NCBI GenBank assembly: GCA_963377175.1
Contig: CAUJNA010003777.1
Location: 26,001-90,000, forward strand
Source: Effrenium voratum
Taxonomy: Eukaryota; Sar; Dinophyceae; Suessiales; Symbiodiniaceae
DNA: 64,000 nt
Reading direction: 5' to 3'
In this document: piece after piece, positions 12,701 to 25,210 of the stretch
Layout of the letters: each line of letters begins with the position of its first letter
How positions within the stretch are numbered: the first letter of the stretch is position 1
Translations under genes and position numbers: made by a program
The notes under the pieces: generated by a model
What the model was told of the DNA's origin: nothing
What the model saw: only the letters and a program-made list of their open reading frames with translations
Database searches by the model: none

Positions 12701-15700
12701 CGGGTGGAGTAGTGACTGGCCACCGGCTAGGAGTGTGGGGCAAATTAGACGGCGACCTCACACAGGTTTCTTTCGACTCTTCATTTCAAGGCTCATTCCT
12801 TGGGGTTGGGATAATTTGTTTGCCCTGCGCGAAATTGGAGGTCCCCCTATTTTGACACACACCTAAACACACACAACAGGGAGCCTTAGGATAGTTGCTT
12901 CTTCGTTGTCTTCAAGAACTGGACATGGCCGGCCGCTTCAGCAAGGAACCCTACTGGGCGACGCAGTGAGCGCGGGGCGGTGACATTTGTTTCGGGTGAC
13001 CTAGGGAGCCTTGCTGGTTCGATAGGCAAGATAATGACCTCAAACTGTCTGAAACCGCTGTGGCTAGAAACGTGCGTGAGATGTGGGTGTGTCTTCTTTT
13101 GAGGGACTTTGTTTGATGGTCTTAAAAGCAAAAGGAAAACCACCATTTTGAGGGGCCCCATGCCCAAATGTGGAGATTTGGGACCCCAACCACAGGCTTT
13201 AGTTGGTTCCAAAAAGGGGCTCAGGTGTCCCATTCGACACATTTCGAGACACGCCCTTGACTCTGTTGCTTCCTTTTCTTTGCCTTTACAGTACACCCGG
13301 GCCACAAAAGCATTGCCAGACTGGAGGCTTTTGCCCGTTTGACCTTCTAGGTTTCCATCATTTTCCCCGTGCCAGCAAAAGCAAGCACTTGTCAGGGGGT
13401 CGCATCCGTCTGGCCGGAAGGCCATGGCTTCTGGGGCTTTGGGTTCTCAAGTGTGCCTATTTTGGGCCTCAACATCTATTGATCGAACAATAAGGGCCTC
13501 TCACACCGATGCCGAGTTTGCTTACCTCAGATTCCAAGCTTCAAACTTTGCATCAGGTTTCGTCACTTGATCCAGGGCAACAGTTTGGTCTAAACGCCTC
13601 GGGTGACGCATTCTTGGCGTCAGGCGAAAGCTACAGGCTGCGGCAGACCGCTGAACTCATGGACTTGGTGGGGAATCGCGCGCCTAAGCCAAGCTATTGG
13701 TATCTTCTCTTTGGCTAAAGGGATCCCTCACCAGCACCTTCCAAGAATGGTCCATTTGTACCCGAACGCCCTTTCTTGACTCCTGTTGGGTTGGATCTTG
13801 AACCTTTAACCCTAGGCGAATTTGTTGGGGAGAAGTGAGGAATCGCCATCGAGCTTTGGGCGATTGTGCGTAATCGGGCCTTGGGTCCAAGCAGCGGAGC
13901 CTACCTGTAGAACCCGCCGGTGCCGCTTTGGCAACTCTGGAGTTTGTATGGGCAAAGTTTGTTTCCACAGCCACACCGGTTTGGGCCCAAGGGCAACCAG
14001 ACTGAGGTTGGTTAAACACCTGGTGGGGTTTAGCCATAACATGGTCTTGGCCCGACGCTTCGCTCTTCCGTGCTTACGGTGGGTGCTAAATAGAAGGCCG
14101 CGCCCGAAGCCGATTCCCATTGGCAATCAAAGGAAGCGGGTTCTATTGCCTGTACTTGCTTTGACAATCAGTATTCGTAAGGCCTATATACACAGTTATG
14201 CCCATCTTGGAAGACGCAAGTTAGTTGTCAGGCGTTGCTCAAGCGTAATTCGTTCTATCAAGAAACTCAAAGGGATGTGTGATTGTGTTGGATGTGTCTA
14301 GAGCCTAGCGAACACCAGGGCTGATTCGGTCCCTTGAGCCCTGGTTTCAAGGGACCTGCTCATGACACGGTATGCTTACAGTGATCGCTTGCTTTGCCCT
14401 GGTTTTACAGGCACCTCTTTCCCAAGGCTCACAGGGCCTCTTTACAGGCCCCTCATGCTTCGGGGGCAAGTTTTGCGAGGTTTTACTTGGTTTATGAATT
14501 TGGCTCTGTGACCATTCCCATTCCCAGCATCAATTGAGTTCCCTTAGCATTCAGAAAGGAGGGCCCCCTTCTTGAAACACCAGTAGTTTCATGCAGATCA
14601 ACCTGGAACCCAATAAGTAGTTGTACTTGAAGGCATCTGCTTTCGGGGAGCTCCTTCTTGGGTTCCTAAGTCATTTTGCGGAGTATTGCTGCCGGTTTGA
14701 TCTTGGCTTCTATGCACGGCTGGACTGAAAGTGTTTTGATGTGCCCTGGGTGCTTCCTGGGCACTGAACATTCTAATACGAACCCACGTCAAGGTCCCCT
14801 TTAAAGCAAAGTGGGTGTTTCTTCGGGTAACTGCAGGTGTCTTTTTGCTTTTCCCTGAAAACTATGCGAACAGGGAACTCATTTTTAAAAACACCCCAAA
14901 CAAGTCTTCCAGGAAGCGTCCATCAGGTTCAACAAGTCGCAAGCTTCCAAAGCTTGCGAGCTGGTAACAGCCTCCCCATAAATTCGATGAACTACCTCCT
15001 TGTGTTGTGCCCACAAAAGCTGCTCCTCCCATTGAATTCAGCATTCTGTACCTCCCTCTAACGTAGAAGCTGCCAGAAAGTCGTCGAAACATAGGACACT
15101 GGTCTTCCAGCAACCTATCAGGTTCGATGGCTTTGGACCCACTGTTTCCTGGACGATTCAAATGCGTTTTGAAGACCACTTGAGTGGTAAACTAAACGTT
15201 TGTGCTACGTACTTTTAAGCCAATCCACCGGAGTTTCGATTCAGAGCACGAAACTCAGAGCATGGGGTCCGGATAAGGCCATCACCGTGCCTGTGGAGCC
15301 GGACGGTTTCAGCATCAGCGAGGACGTGCGCGGCGATTTGGCCAAAGAACTGTCATGGATCGCTCGGGGAACTTAGAAACCCAGAAAAGGTTGGCTCGTC
15401 TTTTTGAAGTTGGACTCCGTTTGTTTTTTGGGGGGTCCCCTAAAAGAAGGACAACCCCATGGCGAAGACCTTCAATGATTTCTGCACAGATAGGTCCCCA
15501 GACCTTTCCGACAAAGCATGATCCAAGCTTTTTGGGAAAACTAAAAGTTGTCCAAGGAACGAAGCGTCCAGCCCTAAAGCGCCACTCAAATTCACATATT
15601 CATTCACATGCAGCCCTAAGAAGGGGATGTTGCAAGCAAGCAAACAGTCGAGCTTGTTGGGGTCAAACATCCATCGCTAAAATGGGGCCCAATGTGTTAC

Positions 15701-18700
15701 CCGATATTGACCGTTGATCTTCTTCATGAACTCACTTGACCAAAAGCCGGCCTTTCGATGTTTTTTCAACTGTTGATCCATTTCTGGTCATGGCCCCAAA
15801 AGGCCAACCTTATATTTCTGGGTCCCTGGGGCAACTGAGAGAAGGAGTGCTTGCCCTAGGCCCTGAGGCACGCTTGCCGATGCTGCGGGAGGTGCACATG
15901 CACGATACCTTCTTCATAGAGCGGCTTCGGCGAAACTTTGCCTGTGGTTTTGTCACGTTGTTTCATGGGTCAGGTAGCCCTTAGTTGGTGGTTTGGATTG
16001 GTGACGGGATTTGAACCCCTGGTTCTTCTTGAGCGGAAATTAAAAGCTCCCCCTAGCCTCAAAAACACCAATCCCAACCAGCAATGAGGGGCAAGCTGAA
16101 TGGGCGTGTGTGTGTGTGTCAAAACAAGGGAAACCAGGAGTTCTGGGTTTTCCCTTTGATTTCCGTTTAGAACCACCTCAAAAAGGTACCCTCAAAGAAA
16201 GACTCGCAGTCTGCCTTTACAGCGCAGATTCACCGATTCGGGGGGTCAAACGGGCGAAAAACCAAAACATGTTTACTTGGACACCGAATTCTTATTTTTG
16301 GTATCCTCTTAGTGTCAAATCGCTTGGTCGGTGAGATTCAATTCGTTTTCTATTGCCATTGGGGAACTGGATTTAGGACTCCTTTCTGAGGTGATATGTA
16401 TGAATCCGCAATATTATTGCGCCGTCATGGTTTTAATCCGTGGTGTCCCACGGATTACGCATGAAATTTGGGATCCCATATTGTTTTCAACCCAGCCGCT
16501 GGTTTCTGTTTGATGGGTCCCTTTGGCATCTTTTTTTGGTGGACCCACACATGGTGTTTTTCCTGTTTGTTGTTCTTTAAACCCACCAAACAAAGGAGTA
16601 CTCTCAAAAAGGACACCCAAATGCCGTCAACCCCCAAAAGGCTTCCAATTTCTGTTCTGCCTTCCGGGTCACTGGCCTCTTATTTGGGTGCGTTCGCAGG
16701 ACACCTGGACCTCAAAGGGTTGTGACCAAATGGCCCATTTTGGTCGGATGCTGTGGGGTAGAGGAAACCAGCAAAGAGCGCTACAGGCTTCTCCTGCGCC
16801 TATCCCAGCCTCTACCCTCATCGACGCCTGACCCTGAGGGTCCCAATGAAGCGGCTCCGAGGTTCGACGAGGCCGTGGTGCCGTCCAGCACCTTGCGCCT
16901 GGTGTCGAAGCCTCCGGTCTCCTGCGGCCCGGCGTGCGGCAGGATGCGACATGGGTTCGTCCGAGGCTTCAGGTGCATTTCTGGGAGAAACGCACAACTG
17001 GTTTTCCATGGCAGCCATCTCCCTTGTTCCGCCGGCGTTGACATCGTACCCTGCAAAACATGGGTATTTGAACCATAAGGGCATACCGGGGGTCGCAGGC
17101 AGTGCTAAACAGGTCTAACACAGAAACTTCAATCGGAGGCCTCAGAACTGGAGACCTAAAAAGATAAGTGTTGGCTGCCGTTGGTGTGTTTTTTCTCTCT
17201 TTTTTGGCGCTCTGGCTGCGGTCTAAGAAATTTGGCTTCGGAAGATGACTTTTCGTGCATGGGCACCCCCGAATTGCGCCACCCCTTGATCGCCCACAAG
17301 GCTCCCAGGCTTCTCCCCACTCTTCCTCCGTTCTTCTGTCCAGTCTTCGCTGCACCCTTTGCTCCGCCGTTGGCTCCGCTCTTCCCTCCATTTTGTTCCG
17401 CGCTCTTAAAACTTCTCTAATTGCAGTCTGCTGTGTTCGCAAAATGCATGGTTCCTTGAAATCGCTTTTTGCCCGGAGGACGCAGGGCTGCTCGAGTGCA
17501 TTGGTTGTTCTTTAGTCTCGTGAAGTTCCTCACCTGTCAACCCCTAAAAGTGAGCCGGAGTCGCTGGGCCCTGCCGGACTGGAGTTAGTGGCATCTTGTC
17601 ATGGTTGTTGTTGGGAAACATTTTGCATTTTTGCTTGTTGTGGTTTAGGAAATCCCCACTTTACTGCTAAAATTTAGTTTTTTGCTCCCCTTCCAACGTC
17701 AACAAAGCTGTGAACCTGCCATTTTCTGTGGAATACCCTCGCAACTGGGCTTGCTTGCCATGTAGCGATCACCCCCTTGCCCATGGAGCCTTGCAGTTGC
17801 GCAACTTGCAAGCAACTCTAGCTTTCACATTGACTGTCGTTTCAACAATTGCGCGACCAAGCCTCAGAACCCTTGGTGTCCATCACTTTATTGGCCCCCA
17901 ATTAGCAACCTCCACTTAGTCCCCCCACCCCAGTTTCCCCTTGGAAACCCTTGCACTAGGCTTACCATTTAGGAGCCTTCCAGGAGCCTTAGGTCCTTCC
18001 AGGACTTCTTTGCACGGACCAAGCGCTTCCGGCTTCTTTGGGTCTGTCTCTTTCTGAGGTTGCTCCTTTTGCGTGTTGCTAAAGGGCCACCAAACAGAAC
18101 ACCGTTCTGCCATTTTGGGGGCCCCCCCAAAAAAGACACACTTTTACGGCTCGAACGGCATCGACCCGGTGCCTCAGGAGCCAGGTCCTGCTGGAGGCTT
18201 CTGCGGCGCAGCTGCCCACCGCCACCTTCGAGCGCTTGGGCCGAAGGATCAGCCTGGTGCAGGCCAGTCGATCGACGATCCATCGCGAGAGGCGGTTGGG
18301 TGTGGTACACGTCTAGGTCCCCCAGCTAGGTGCCCTTTTAAAGTTTATCTTTTGGATGGGAGGGTTTCTAAGATAGACTACAGACTACAGAAAAAAGGGT
18401 AGCCTTATTCTAACCTCTCTACTGGAGGACCTAGACTTCCTTTGTTGGGACCAGAATTTGGACATCTGTAGGAGTGTTTGTTTTGAACACTCTTGCGAGA
18501 AGTTGTTTGGCATGACCCAACGGGTAGCTCCTGGACGTGCTTGTTTCCGCCCCTGGTCCTGAAATGTTAGTTTGTTCGCTCAGCTTCTGCTGGTTCAAAC
18601 TCTGGCCGTTGATCGGCGCGTATAAAAAAGGTAGCGGTATCGAGTAGTTCCAAACAATGTTCGATGCAAACATGGTTAACCCTTTCCGAATGGTGTGTCC

Positions 18701-21700
18701 TGCAAGCGGGGCCACTTGCACGCCGAACCCGTATTCTGTCACGCTATATGATATTGCCCAATAACGGTTGATCAGTGGCTGCTAAAGGAAGCAGCCCAAG
18801 TCGAAGTAGCCCTCGCTCCCCGAGTTCACGGACTTTATCTGAGTTGGGGTTACCTTCTTGTTTGTATTTCCTGTCGCCAAACAACAGTTTGGACATGTTT
18901 TTGCCAATCCACTTGGAAGTGAGAACCAGAGGGGGCTACATATGTGTCAAAGATCGGGTGACCAATGGTGGTTTCCCTCTTGGTTTCCCTTTCAACCAAG
19001 GAAAAAGGGCAAACTCAAAAAACCCACCCCTAGGGGCCCTTAAATATGAGGGCCTTGAACCCCCAAAGGCCTCAAAGGAGGTCTTGGGCTCCCGCATCGA
19101 TGGATGTTGTCGCGAGGTGGAGCCCCCCGAGCCCTTACTGCCAGGTGCGGCGCGGGATTCGTTTGAAGCCCTAGCATCATTGGGGCCTGGGGGTGTCTTT
19201 AGGAGGGGTCTATGCCAGGAGGCCAGGATAAGACTTATTAAGGGGTTAGTGAGGCCATGGAGCCCCGCGATAGACCCCCCTTAGCATTCCTTGATAACAG
19301 TACATCAAGAGAAACAATTCTGCCAGTTTGATGGCCAGCTCACCGAGCTCACCATGTAGGTCCTTATAGGTCCTTTGCTTGGGGATCCAATTCATAGCTG
19401 TTCGAATACTTGTAGGGTTGGTAGACAGTTGCCATAGAGGACCCTCAAATCGCTATCGACTGGCGCAATTTCCTTGGCCCCAAGGTCAGCCGTCCCTCGG
19501 AGGGTTGGGGTCCAAAGGTCCTGGGCAAAATATGGGGGACCTCGGGTTCCCCATACCACCTCTTTCCGGGGGCCCAAACTTCATCGGGACACTTCAGGGG
19601 AAACCGATCTGATAGGTCAAACGTGATGTCCACATCTTGGATTCCCATGTCAGCCTGAGAGGTGATGGCATGTTGTGTCCAGATCTGTGGGTGTCGAGTC
19701 AGTGTTCGCGCCATTGTTGAAAAGCAATGGTATCTAAATCTGGTATCGCTTTGCCCCAGAAGATGGACGTAGCTTCTGGTCTTAAAACAGGGGAGGCCTT
19801 GGTTAGGTGGTAAAGTGTTTGCACCATAGTGAAGAACCATCAATGTCTACACAAAGGTATGATAATCAGCCCATGCAGCACGGCAACGGTTTTTTTTCCG
19901 CCCACTGTGCCTATTTTGAGACCGGGTTCAGCTAGACGTCACTGCCTGAGGGCTTGACAATGCTTGGTAAATAGCATTGTCAAGCATACAATAGATGGTT
20001 TGATGCGCAATTTTCTTCATTCAGTCTTCCGGGGTTTGTCCGTTTTAGTGCCTTTCTGGAAAGGCTTCATGGAAGGAATGGCGAAGCTACCCCACCATGC
20101 AAGCAACGTGCAACGATGTTCGGCGCTAGTTAGCAAGGGCGCAGTACATACTGTGTGTCATTCCTTTCCACTGGGGTCAGGTCAGTTGACAGCCCGGTCG
20201 GCATTTCGCGGGACCTCGTTAACCTTGTAGAGTACGCACATCACGACTGTGTGCCGAGTACGCGAACAAGCAAACAACAGAGCCAACTTGCTGGTGCTCA
20301 GTTGAACCTGGGGATTCTCTGATTGGAAACCATGTTTTGTTTTGTGGGGGTTGGTCCCTCATTCCCTACCGAGAACCAGCCAGCCAATTCAGCAGGCTGC
20401 AAGCCAAAGACCTCGCCTGGCTCGGCCAGGTGTGGAGTACGAGCTCACAGTGCCCGCTTCCTTTGTGGAGGACGCCGCACCTGGGCAACGCTTCGAGTTT
20501 GGATCCGTGCCTTCCAGAGGACCGAGTTGGTTATAACAGTCTACAGAACCTGTGGGTGTGTTAGGTTCTGCGGGTGAACCTTCTTTCACACCTTATGACG
20601 GATTCTTTCGTAGGGAAAGCTTGTTTCGGGTCGTCCACGTTGCTCAGCACCCTGAACGTGTGTTTGGCCGTTTCTTTTGGAGCCTCTCCAAACTGCTAAC
20701 CCTGGACTGGGTTTTAGACACTTTGGCTGGCTGAAAGCAAACAGGGACGTCCCTTAAGCGGCCGGGTCTTGAAAAGCTGAAAGTGGCCGTCTCTTGAGGT
20801 GGAACACACTCAAACAACATGCCTGGGTTTCTCTGATCAAACCGGGGATCTCGCGGGAAGGTGCCCTACCTCCAAACCACCAAGCCACAGTTTGCGACCG
20901 GGAGAGCACACTGGGAGAAAAATCAGGGCAGAAATAAGCGGAAGCGCATAAAACACATGTGTGAGTGCTTGGAGCTACCTTCTGCGCTGAGGATACACCG
21001 TACAGAACAAAACATGTAACCCCTCTCATGGAACCTGACTGGGGTTCCATGGCATGGACGAGTTCCGTTGGCTTCCAGCACAGCCAACGAACGTCTTGAT
21101 TTCCCAACCCCAAGGGCTCCCTATGCTTGTCAATAGGGAACCACCTCCAAAGTGGTTGGTGGACATGAATCCCCGCCGTAGATGATGTTCACCAAAGGAT
21201 CCATCACCCAAACAGATATTGGACACCAATGTGTCCTTTGTACCCTCCGGCACTGTTTTGTATTTGATGGACGTAGACTAATCATGAAACAGAATCTGAA
21301 CACATCCTCTTGCTGGTGCTTGGGGAATGAGGGAATGAACCCAGGGGTTACAGGAAACGAACCCACCAGTTGGATGGTTTTTCTTGGTCAGACTCCAGTT
21401 CTCATTCCCTGCCGATTTCGCACCGATCGGAAGTTCTCTACCCCTTCTCCCGGGCCTCGGGAGCTCGGCATTGGATGCGCTGAGGTGGGCAACCCTTCGG
21501 CGCACACCTCGATGCAGAGCTACTTGGTGCGGCTCACGCGGGACCTGACGCCGCCCAAGTTGATGGCCGTGACTCTGGATGGCCCGGGGCACAGACGTGT
21601 CTTATGTGTCTTTTTTGGTGGCTCCCTGCCATCCCCTTAGCTTTTTAGCTTTTTAGTGTTTAGTGGTAGTTTTCATTTAACCCACTAAAAGTTAAACTTT

Positions 21701-24700
21701 TAGCGGGGGATCTGAGTGCAGCAAAGTTTTGTTTTGGTTTTCTCGGCGTGGCCGCAGGTCTTGGCGCCAACAAAAAGTTGGTTTGTTTGGTTTTCCGTGC
21801 GTGGTAGGTTGTCGTACCCCAAGGCGGTTGTTTCTGAGGATTTCCGTATTTCCGGTTTTTGGTGGTAGCGTCCCGTGGGCGGTTGAAGCATCTTCATGAG
21901 AGGATCGGTGTGTTTCTTTTTGAAGCCACCTGAAACATTGTCCATGTGATTTCGGTTTGGGCAACTTCCTGCTTAGGATGTCCAATTAAGATTCATAATT
22001 TTGAACGCTGAGACGTGCCTGCCGAGAGTCAACGTGTCCAGTGTGATTTTGCATTACCAGCTTTGCGGAACACAAGAGAGTAAGCAGGGTTTTACTGGCG
22101 CGGAGGTACGGTCTGGTTCTGAGGCTTTCGAATATGGCCAAAGCGCAAGGCTAGAGGTTTGCCGGTGACCTTTCAGCCCGAGAGCCTTTCCCATCACGGG
22201 CCAATGTTGCTGTGGATGTTAGTTAGACAAGATTCAGGAGATGATGGCTGGGGTAGACTTAGGATACATTTTGCACTTTACCAGTGACTCAAAGTGAAGC
22301 AAACAATAAAATATGAATTCTACAACTTGGCCTAACTCTAATCATGATGGGACACTCACAACTTGAGTTGGAGATGTTAGAAGACAATGACCGAGTAGTC
22401 ATAGGGATGGACATCAATCACTGTAGTATCACAGGACCCCCAAGCAGGACTCAACATCTCCCTTTGGGGGTCCTCAGAATGGCTTTTCGGATATTGCTCC
22501 TTTGGGCAATTTCAATATTCGCCTAAAAGGGGCCATGTAAAAGGCCCGTTTTAGCACACATATGTTCCACACATTTGCCGAATGTCAGACAACCTGTGCT
22601 ACCATCCAAACGCCCCACCCCCCTACCCCAAAAAGAAACAACTACCCGGGTAGTTTTTGCCACTTTTACCACTACCTCGAAGGGGGTACTCAGTGGGCAC
22701 TCACTCTCAAGTTTCCGACTTGATACTTGTTGTGCAAACCATTTCATTGTAAGACACAAAGTTCAGGCACGTTTTGGCAGTAGGAAGTGATACTCTTTGT
22801 GACTTCCCCGTCTCCAGCGTCCGCTGCTTGTGTTATATTTTCGGAGGTCAAGGCGCGCCCATGAGCGACTTCCACCAGGATGAGGGGGGGGAAGGGCTGC
22901 ACCTCTACTTCTCCGAGGCGCGGTACGGATCCCAGACACCCACCAGCTACGGATCCCAATCGAATGGCTTTCCTTTTTCCCATGTCCGGTGCCCGAGGGC
23001 ATCACGATGTCGCAAAAGGGCGACGTTTTTGCAACGTCGCCCATGAAGATTTCTTTCGTATACTTTTTGGAATCGCCCGGTAGACCTTTTGAAATCAATG
23101 TGCTTCCCATTAAACATACAAAAGGTGATCGACCTGTTGCTCAAAAAGGGAAGAGCAAGCGCACGGGAAAATGGCCGCAAGTCGGTACGCCCCCAGACAC
23201 CTGGTGCGATTCCTTTTCCCAACTTGTTTGGGAGAGGGTGTCGCTGTAAAGTCAGCTTCCTTTTGCAGTTGGCTTGGAAAGTCGGCAACGGGAACCCAGG
23301 ATCAATGAATGCATCAGGTGACCGAGGATTAACCCAGGTACTTGGTGGGGACCGATGGAACTTTGGGGGAGCCACACCCCTATTCCAGACTGATTTGTCC
23401 GGGGTCAACATGAGTCCAACCACTGTGGATGCACCAAGTCCGCTTTGCACCAGTTGGTAGGTGGTTTACCAACCAGATCCCCCCAGTAGTGCCCTTTGAC
23501 CCTTTCTTTTTGGGGGGGCGGGTTCCCCTACTAAACTGGACTACATAAAAACATTAACAAAAACAAAAACAAAAAAAACAAAACACCAAAAAAGAACACA
23601 TCGGGCACCCTGATTCTACCCTCTCTGGACGACCGGATCCCAACGAGTATTCTTTCGGATGGATCCCAACTCACTGGTGGGAAGTCAGCACGTCCCATTG
23701 GCGAGAGGCTGAAGAATTCACGGGGAGTCGTCCCACAAAAAGAAAAGAACCGAGTGGTCTAAATCTCAGTGAGTTCTAAGGGTCCCTTTCTGCCTCCGGA
23801 AAAGGTACCTTGGTCCCTTGGCTGGGGTCTCCTCTGGGCAGTCTAAAGGACTTGAATAGTTAGAATCGGGTCGTGGGCTGCTTGAAAGCCATGTTTGGTC
23901 CTGGTTAGCGGGTTGAAGCATTTGCAACTAGTTGTTCCCTTGCATTCCCCTCAGCATCCCTCGCAACAAAAAACAAGCAGCCAAAAAAAAGCTCGGACAC
24001 GCGGTTGGGTTCTCCAGGTTGGTTTCCCTTGTAACCCCAAATTCGAGACAACTTGGCTCTTTGGTTGATCCTTCAGGGGAGGGTTCCAAAAGGCAAAGCA
24101 AACCGGTTCAGCAGACGCCAGACAGAAACAAGGCAGGAAGCCAAAAAACCTGAGGTTAGATCATCTAACTGGTGCGATAGGCAGGGTGGGAATGAACCCA
24201 TTCCCCTGAAAGGAAACCACGAAGGATGGTTTATAAGGGTCATTCCATTTCTCATTCCTTGCCTATCGCACCAGGAAAAGGCTCCCACACCTTCACCGCA
24301 GGCCCTGCGGCCTCTCGCGTCGGGCACCGCCCTGCAACTGGCGCCCAGTGACGGCGCCGGCCGCTGCAGTGACGGCGCCAGCCGCTGCCTGACGTGGCGC
24401 GGCGGAGAGGGCGGGTCTCAAATACTGTGGATGGACGGAATCCACCAGCTAGGAACCCCTAGAATGATGATTTCCCTGTGAATGCCAACAAACAATGGTT
24501 TTTCATTGTTCCAAAGTGGTGCAGGATTTGGTCCATCCACAGTAGGACTCAGAATCCGAAGGTTGGTTTCCTTGTGGTGTTCCTGTCACAAAAACGGGGC
24601 ATTTGGGTATAGCGGGTATATGGGAGTTTCTCAAAAGAGACCCATTCCTGAAGGCTCCTTTTGGTTTTCCTCAACCCAAAAAGGGTACCTGTTTGGAGTT

Positions 24701-25210
24701 TTCTGGGAGCTATCTTCCCCCCCATGGTTTCAATAGCACAGATATGGGCTTCCCTTGTATCAACGAGGGGTTGTGCCTCCCATTTCGGCTCCCGACCAAA
24801 AAAGGGACTTCTCCCCCGATCAGAAGTCAGCCAAGAGCCGATTAATCAACTGGATGTCTTTTTGTGTGTTTCTTGACCCCCTGAAATAGCTTGTTTCCTT
24901 GGAGCTCCTCTGAAAACCATCCAACCACGGGTCGACTTTTTTGAGAACCCCCATGCGAGCAGCGCCCATGACAATCGAACTGGCCGGCTTGACGGATGCC
25001 GAGAATGCAAGGGCCAAGCCGCAACCGCTGCTTCCGTCACCGACAGACATGCATGAATCGAAGACATATACTGTACGCATCGTCAGTCATCATTGCCATC
25101 AAGCAATCGTCATCCTCGGATCGCTGTTTCATGAACTCGCCGCACCATACAGATGGATGAATCATGAGTGGCTGTGCCGTGAATACTCAAACAAATCGCT
25201 GATGTATTGA
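3351..25210 (+). CDS. candidate multi-exon host gene, Ig/SbsA-like segments (exon chain)
   Basis: A chain of short, GC-rich, splice-bounded open stretches. Approximate exons: 3351-3437 (coiled coil, EAELVALKREFERLK), 4047-4168 (VLGSFADGHVATLDV), 9991-10072 (VKLIFSEAVLFEGAFG), 12198-12310 (AMVRFDATVEGAVVKL), 15262-15349 (AITVPVEPDGFSISED), 15856-15936, 16838-16940, 18174-18300, 19080-19144, 20428-20516 (VEYELTVPASFVEDAAPG), 21451-21589, 22850-22925 (GLHLYFSEA), 24297-24400 and 24957-25210. The IFSEAV/YFSEA pieces recall SbsA-type bacterial Ig domains, a family seen in large extracellular or surface proteins. That comparison is from memory and weak. Each piece has an AG before it and a GT or GC after it in most cases. 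I cannot prove that all exons belong to one gene; two or more genes are possible. Function unassigned. Confidence 0.35.
3755..3946. repeat. compound microsatellite (TC)n(TA)n(CA)n(TA)n
   Basis: Runs of CT, TA, CA and TA alternate from about 3755 to 3895, followed by ACAT/AGACAT-rich sequence. This explains the low-complexity open frames on both strands here, which are not genes. Confidence 0.85.
4740..4848. repeat. MITE-like family 1, copy 1
   Basis: Begins TAGGTGCCCCAGTAGTGC, contains GACTACAGAAAAAGGGTACC and CTTATTCTGTCCTCTCT, and ends near CTGGGGTTCCTAG, so the ends are inverted repeats of each other. Three further copies lie at about 9787, 18311 and 23474, all inside introns of the upstream host gene. 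Confidence 0.6.
7508..7542. repeat. (TA)n microsatellite
   Basis: A run of TA dinucleotides followed by a C run. No gene evidence around it. Confidence 0.8.
9787..9905. repeat. MITE-like family 1, copy 2
   Basis: Begins CTAGGTCCCCCAGTAGTGCC and continues with CACTACAGAAAAAAG, then CTTATTCGAACCTCTCTACT and GGAGGACTTGG. The terminal inverted repeat is slightly decayed compared with the copy at 18311. Confidence 0.6.
10169..10248. repeat. small dispersed repeat family 2, copy 1
   Basis: TTTAGTGGGGATGTCCATTT is followed by GACTAAAAGTTAAGCTTTTA and GCGGGGGATCTGAG. The TTTAGTGG and GACTAAA parts are roughly inverted, giving a foldback shape. Copies at about 21639 and 30413 share most bases. Confidence 0.55.
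10429..10453. repeat. (TA)n microsatellite
   Basis: A short alternating TA run inside a host intron. Confidence 0.75.
18311..18436. repeat. MITE-like family 1, copy 3 (intact terminal inverted repeats)
   Basis: The best-preserved copy: GTCTAGGTCC at the left end and GGACCTAGAC at the right end are a perfect 10-bp terminal inverted repeat around a 126-bp element. The interior has the family signature (GACTACAGAAAAAAGGG, CTTATTCTAACCTCTCTACT). It lies directly behind an exon candidate, so it sits close to a splice donor. Confidence 0.7.
21639..21717. repeat. small dispersed repeat family 2, copy 2
   Basis: TTTAGTGGTAGTTTTCATTT, CCACTAAAAGTTAAACTTTT and AGCGGGGGATCTGAG in the same order as the copy at 10169. 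The CCACTAAA and TTTAGTGG parts are complementary, so the transcript could fold back. Confidence 0.6.
23474..23640. repeat. MITE-like family 1, copy 4 (expanded by A-rich insert)
   Basis: Starts AGATCCCCCCAGTAGTGCCC and ends CTCTCTGGACGACCGGATCC. Compared with the other copies, the central ACTACA-AAAA part is enlarged by an A/C-rich simple repeat. Confidence 0.5.

Noticed and set aside
16969..17442. 157-aa Arg-rich minus-strand frame
   Set aside because: Antisense of GC-rich intron and exon sequence of the upstream host chain; no splice or motif support.
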